From the NCBI RefSeq assembly GCF_004342005.1, contig NZ_SMBX01000011.1, positions 31,483-95,482 of the forward strand: 64,000 bases of DNA. Direction: 5' to 3'. The DNA comes from Paracandidimonas soli (GTDB taxonomy: Bacteria > Pseudomonadota > Gammaproteobacteria > Burkholderiales > Burkholderiaceae_B). A program made the position numbers and the translations under genes. Positions 62,799-64,000 of this stretch are shown here, in pieces (position 1 is the first letter of the stretch; every line of letters starts with the position of its first letter). The notes beneath the pieces are model-generated. The model was given only the letters and a program-made list of their open reading frames with translations, was not told the origin of the DNA and did no database searches.

Positions 62799-63247
62799 CG
62801 CTGCAACCTCCTGATACCCTGCACATACCCGGCAACCCGTGACCAGGACATGACCTGGCGGCGCATGCGCGTTCCGATGCCCAGATGCACCCAATCTGTG
62901 CTGCCCTGCTCGTAGATGAGCTGATCGAACTGGATGCCGCTGTCGCGGATGGCCTCGCAGATATGCATGACATGTCCGTAGCCTGGACACACGAAATCCG
63001 CAGCTAAGCCATTGCTGTGGTCGCTCGTCTGGCTCCCGCCAATCGCGCGATTCAGCGCCGGGGATCTATATCCGCTAGTGATAATCATCGGCTTGCCGCC
63101 CAGCAGTTCCCTAACCTCCTCCAGCGTTGCAGCCAGGGTTCGGAGATTGTCAATCTGCGCGGCCGACGGCGTGTTATCAATGCCTCTGGACTGCGCAACG
63201 ATGGATCTCGTCAGTTCCGCAAGCGTGAAATGATCCGATAACCTCAT
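62795..63247 (-). CDS. Phage endolysin, peptidase M15 family
   Basis: 150 residues from the ATG at 63247 (GGGGAGG upstream). LSDHFTLAELTRS begins the protein; the zinc ligands lie in SDHSNGLAADF and DWVHLGI, typical of M15A D,D-carboxypeptidase-like endolysins. SGYRSPALNRAIGGSQTSDH matches the family core. Starts 4 nt within the holin gene stop. No signal peptide, so release needs a holin. Confidence 0.92.
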   Translation of the reverse strand: MRLSDHFTLAELTRSIVAQSRGIDNTPSAAQIDNLRTLAATLEEVRELLGGKPMIITSGYRSPALNRAIGGSQTSDHSNGLAADFVCPGYGHVMHICEAIRDSGIQFDQLIYEQGSTDWVHLGIGTRMRRQVMSWSRVAGYVQGIRRLQR

Positions 63248-63501
63248 AGCCGCCTCCCCAGCATGCAGGCAACATTCCCTCGCGCCCGCCACGTCAGCGC
63301 TGCCAGCGCCAGGGCCACAGCAGCCTCGGACCAGTGTGCGGGCTGGTGCTCGATGCCAATTGCCACCGCCCGCGCAAACGCTCCTACCATCAACGCATAC
63401 GCAGACACCGATACCCAGCGTCGAAACCTCGCACCATTGCGCTGGTAGCACAGCAATCTGCACGTCACGTACAGCCATGCGGATACGACGATGATCTCCA
63501 T
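63244..63501 (-). CDS. Putative phage holin with three membrane helices
   Basis: 85 residues from the ATG at 63501 (GGGAGG upstream). Three hydrophobic helices (about 3-16, 30-48 and 53-70) and a short basic C-terminus; ATGA overlap with the endolysin. Position and topology suggest a 3TM holin; the family is not certain. Confidence 0.7.
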   Translation of the reverse strand: MEIIVVSAWLYVTCRLLCYQRNGARFRRWVSVSAYALMVGAFARAVAIGIEHQPAHWSEAAVALALAALTWRARGNVACMLGRRL

Positions 63502-63502
63502 G

Positions 63503-63874
63503 TCAGCCTCCCTTGCGAAACACTGATACGAGCGCATCCCAGACGGCACGCACGCTCATCGTGCGGATGCGGTCAATGAGCGTAATCGTGGTCTGCACAA
63601 CAACGGCAGACGCAACGAACGCAATAACAAGCGGCTCTTTGATGGGCGACAGCCCCGCCAGATCTGGAACCGCCGCGTAGCCCACGACCAGCGAGATCAG
63701 CGCGTAGACCAGGCGCGGCACCAGGCTGGTGTCCTTTGATGTGATCGCGAACGTCACCGCCCCTGCGAACGCCCCAAATACGGCGCCGGGGTCAAGACCC
63801 GTTATCCAGGCCGTCGCCCCGACCGTAGTTGCGACTACACCGGCGGTAGCCGCACTTGCTGCTGGCTCTGTCAT
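63503..63874 (-). CDS. Putative phage holin (second membrane protein of the lysis cassette)
   Basis: 123 residues from the ATG at 63874 (GGAG upstream). GLDPGAVFGAFAGAVTFAITSKD, then helices LVYALISLVVGYAA and PLVIAFVASAVVVQTTITLI, recall Pseudomonas-type putative holins. It begins the cassette holin-holin-endolysin-Rz/Rz1. A terminator lies just upstream at 63886. Confidence 0.72.
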   Translation of the reverse strand: MTEPAASAATAGVVATTVGATAWITGLDPGAVFGAFAGAVTFAITSKDTSLVPRLVYALISLVVGYAAVPDLAGLSPIKEPLVIAFVASAVVVQTTITLIDRIRTMSVRAVWDALVSVFRKGG

Positions 63875-63885
63875 TACCACTCCAG

Positions 63886-63910
63886 AAAACAAAAAGCCCC
63901 ATGAAGGGGC
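63886..63910 (-). terminator. Terminator upstream of the lysis cassette
   Basis: On the minus strand GCCCC-TTCAT-GGGGC is followed by TTTTTGTTTTC, 12 nt before the first holin start codon. It would end a transcript from further right, or require antitermination for lysis. The last 90 bases (63911-64000) hold no gene I can support. Confidence 0.8.
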
Positions 63911-64000
63911 GCGTTTGGTACAAGGGCGATTTGCCCATGAACCGTAGAAAACAAAGACTTGCGCTCGCCTGTCCGACGTTGAGCGAGGCATTGACCAGAT

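Noticed and set aside
2..64000. CRISPR array, toxin-antitoxin or restriction genes
   Set aside because: No regularly spaced repeats, cas genes, methylase or nuclease motifs were seen in any frame.

Overview
The window is GC-rich and carries genes on both strands. Nine periplasmic receptors of the Bug (tripartite tricarboxylate transporter) family sit among sugar-acid and hydroxy-acid catabolic genes. That receptor expansion is typical of Alcaligenaceae (Bordetella, Achromobacter and relatives), and I infer a member of that family; species cannot be told from the sequence alone.

Layout. (1) 1-12 kb: a LysR gene cut by the window edge; a minus-strand operon (two Ldh-type 2-hydroxyacid dehydrogenases, one D-2-hydroxyacid dehydrogenase, one Bug receptor); a lone Bug receptor; a ThDP enzyme; a Bug-NIPSNAP-cupin cassette lying between two copies of a 44-bp direct repeat; and another Bug receptor. 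(2) 12.5-36.6 kb: a sugar-acid catabolic block. It holds two overlapping LysR genes, an FMN-dependent hydroxyacid oxidase, garD, garL, three GntR/FCD regulators, two DHDPS-family enzymes (one is kdgD), an IlvD/EDD sugar-acid dehydratase, an RraA-family protein, an enolase-superfamily enzyme, a complete TRAP transporter and a 2-oxoglutarate-semialdehyde dehydrogenase. Together they give galactarate/glucarate -> 5-keto-4-deoxyglucarate, then either aldol cleavage (garL) or dehydration/decarboxylation (kdgD) to 2-oxoglutarate semialdehyde and 2-oxoglutarate. (3) 36.7-48 kb: a membrane protein, a beta-carbonic anhydrase, a LysR gene divergent from a second enolase-superfamily enzyme and a Bug gene, dtd, another Bug gene, and an AtuA-like/DUF4387/Bug operon preceded by a consensus sigma-54 promoter, with a sigma-54 activator gene just downstream. 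(4) 48.06-48.6 kb: gene remnants. (5) 48.7-59.5 kb: an assimilatory sulfate cluster cysJ-cysI-cysG-sbp-cysT-cysW-cysH-cysD-cysN, without cysA. (6) 59.65-61.75 kb: a membrane protein with a duplicated YcxB-like unit, a secreted partner and a 36-residue membrane protein. (7) 61.8-64 kb: an IS3-like relic, the 3' part of a tRNA-Ser(CGA), and a prophage lysis cassette (two holins, M15 endolysin, Rz/Rz1) that runs off the window. The truncated tRNA is best read as a prophage attachment junction.

Regulation visible in sequence: a sigma-70 promoter (TTGACA-N17-TATACT) with overlapping TTGT/ACAA sites before the DHDPS gene at 19526; an ATGTC-core motif in five intergenic regions of the sugar-acid block, at two of which it sits at the -10/start of a recognisable promoter; and the sigma-54 promoter at 43365. 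No CRISPR array, rRNA, complete tRNA or intact insertion sequence was seen.
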